DNA of 64,000 bases from CAXQUZ01 sp942491145 (GTDB taxonomy: Bacteria > Myxococcota_A > UBA796 > UBA2385), in NCBI GenBank assembly GCA_942491145.1, contig CALOBC010000006.1:124001-188000 (forward strand). The letters are read 5' to 3'. This document shows positions 63,183-64,000 of this stretch, piece after piece. The position numbers were made by a program, and so were the translations under genes. The notes beneath the pieces are model-generated. The model did no database searches. It saw only the letters and a list, made by a program, of their open reading frames with translations, and was not told the origin of the DNA. How positions within the stretch are numbered: position 1 is the first letter of the stretch; the number at the start of each line of letters is the position of its first letter.

Positions 63183-63527
63183 GTGCCCCGTGTTCTGCTT
63201 CTGTTGCTCGTCGGATGCAACACACCGGCAGATCCCTGTGTGTCGATGTGTGCCTCGGCCAGCACGCTCTACGCGACCTGCCTCGACGAGTGGGACCTGG
63301 ACTGGCAAGCCGCCGGCTATGACGATGCAGCGGGCTTTGTCGATGCCTGTGAGACTTGGGCTTGGCAGATGCGAGAGCTCGAAGCCGACGCCGTCCAGCG
63401 GGACCAGCTCGACGAACCCGGTGCCGTCGATGCGGCGTGTGCGGACCGCAATGCCGTGTTCACCGACGACTTGGCGGTCTGCGAGGACTATGCCGACGTG
63501 GACTGGAGCACCGTCCCCTGGAAGTAG
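63183..63527 (+). CDS. Small Cys-rich lipoprotein
   Basis: 114 residues from GTG 63183. Lipobox LLLVGC at residues 7-12. The mature part has at least six Cys (DPCVSMCAS, ATCLD, DACET, AACAD, AVCED), spaced so as to allow disulfides, and is acidic. No known domain. The gene runs into a 14-base tandem repeat at its stop codon. Confidence 0.6.
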   Translation: MPRVLLLLLVGCNTPADPCVSMCASASTLYATCLDEWDLDWQAAGYDDAAGFVDACETWAWQMRELEADAVQRDQLDEPGAVDAACADRNAVFTDDLAVCEDYADVDWSTVPWK

Positions 63528-63558
63528 GCCCCTGGAAGTAGGCCCCTGGCAGTAGGCC
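63517..63558 (+). repeat. Three 14-base tandem repeats across the lipoprotein stop codon
   Basis: CCTGGAAGTAGGCC at 63517, again at 63531, and with one change (A to C) at 63545. The first unit contains the TAG stop of the small lipoprotein. The unit length is not a multiple of three. Copy-number change here would not affect the protein. Confidence 0.75.
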
Positions 63559-63612
63559 CCGGAGCTTCAGCCCCCGAGGGTCCAGCGACGGCACCACCGG
63601 TTAGGCCGGCGG

Positions 63613-64000
63613 ATGCCTGTCTCGACGCCTCCTGTGTTGCACCCTCGCCCGGACCTCTCGGTGGGCTCGCCCTCGGACCAGGGCTTGCTGGTGGCGGGTG
63701 ACAACCTTCTGGCCATGCAGTGTCTGGCGGAACGCTGCGCCGGGCAAGTCAACGTGGCCTACCTGGACCCGCCGTACAACACCGGCAACGCCTTTGAACA
63801 CTATGGCGACAAGCGCAGCACGTCGGCGTGGTCGGCCATGATGCGGCCCCGGCTCGACGCGGTGCACACGCTGCTGGCGGACGATGGGTTGCTGTTCATC
63901 CAGATCGACGACAATGAGCTGGCGCGGCTTCAGCTCATGTTGGACGACATCTTCGGCGAGGCGCGCCGGGTGTGCACGATCGTGGTCAAGATGAGTGAGC
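63613..64000 (+). CDS. Mod-type adenine-specific DNA methyltransferase, partial (runs off right edge)
   Basis: 129 residues are visible. LLVAGDNLLAMQCLAE near 25 precedes VAYLDPPYNTGNAFEHYGD near 48, where DPPY is motif IV of amino-methyltransferases and DPPYNTG is typical of type III Mod and related enzymes. WSAMMRPRLDAVHTLLADDGLLFIQIDDNELARLQLMLDDIFGE follows, as in that family. The enzyme would methylate adenine N6 in a DNA site. Whether a restriction subunit follows cannot be seen. Start ATG 63613 is chosen as the first Met before the conserved part. Confidence 0.88.
   Translation, partial: MPVSTPPVLHPRPDLSVGSPSDQGLLVAGDNLLAMQCLAERCAGQVNVAYLDPPYNTGNAFEHYGDKRSTSAWSAMMRPRLDAVHTLLADDGLLFIQIDDNELARLQLMLDDIFGEARRVCTIVVKMSE

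Noticed and set aside
1..64000. tRNA, rRNA, insertion sequence or prophage
   Set aside because: Looked for cloverleaf, ribosomal RNA and transposase or integrase signatures while reading; none was recognised. A covariance-model scan would be needed to exclude short RNAs.

Overview
The window reads as chromosomal DNA of a high-GC Gram-negative predator-type or soil/marine bacterium, most likely a member of the Myxococcota or a neighbouring deltaproteobacterial lineage. The support is indirect: roughly two-thirds GC with strong third-position bias, many lipoproteins (some with long Asp-Ala linkers), a DUF1588/DUF1501 pair, protein kinases fused to STAND ATPase and TPR modules, PilZ, FIST and GAF signalling proteins, and a FolE2-type GTP cyclohydrolase. 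I saw no rRNA, tRNA, insertion sequence, integrase or CRISPR array. Long open frames on the opposite strand of nearly every gene are codon-bias shadows and were left out.

Left part (1-14.4 kb): a divergent lipoprotein cut by the window edge; an exported haem-protein/DUF1501/SGNH-hydrolase operon (218-4200); a Rieske-glutamate synthase fusion; an Asp-Ala lipoprotein; a type II NADH dehydrogenase; a cobalamin-dependent radical SAM enzyme next to an isoprenylcysteine-methyltransferase-like membrane enzyme; and a translationally coupled lipoprotein/glycosyltransferase/unknown operon. Two short leader repeats (4282-4320 and 7036-7076) share 13- and 20-base blocks.

Middle part (14.4-35.7 kb): a hybrid histidine kinase coupled to a FIST sensor protein, arginine decarboxylase speA, a PDZ protein, an ECF sigma/anti-sigma pair, an M23 peptidase lipoprotein, a FolE2-HTH fusion, a secreted subtilase ending in six GTGLASSPLG-type repeats, a DUF4261 protein, an OhrR-controlled operon (DUF1499, OhrR, flavin disulfide reductase), and a two-transmembrane PilZ protein. 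A 25-base GAAC-N17-TCTC element upstream of the sigma gene recurs at 51700 and 14534, suggesting a small ECF regulon.

Right part (35.2-64 kb): an exported copper/redox locus made of two multicopper-oxidase-like proteins, a 2131-residue surface protein with a ligand-less cupredoxin head and a beta-helix tail, a cytochrome c fused to a substrate-binding-like domain, and a SCO protein. After it come a Ser/Thr kinase-STAND-TPR gene with a one-base frameshift exactly at the catalytic lysine, translationally coupled to a shortened Lnt; a USP-Cache protein; a LysR regulator divergent from a dihaem Asp-Ala lipoprotein; a GAF-Fis regulator; a YiaA/B-HAD operon; and the start of a Mod-type DNA methyltransferase running off the right edge. 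A structured repeat of about 150 bases occurs twice, at 26040 and 60040.
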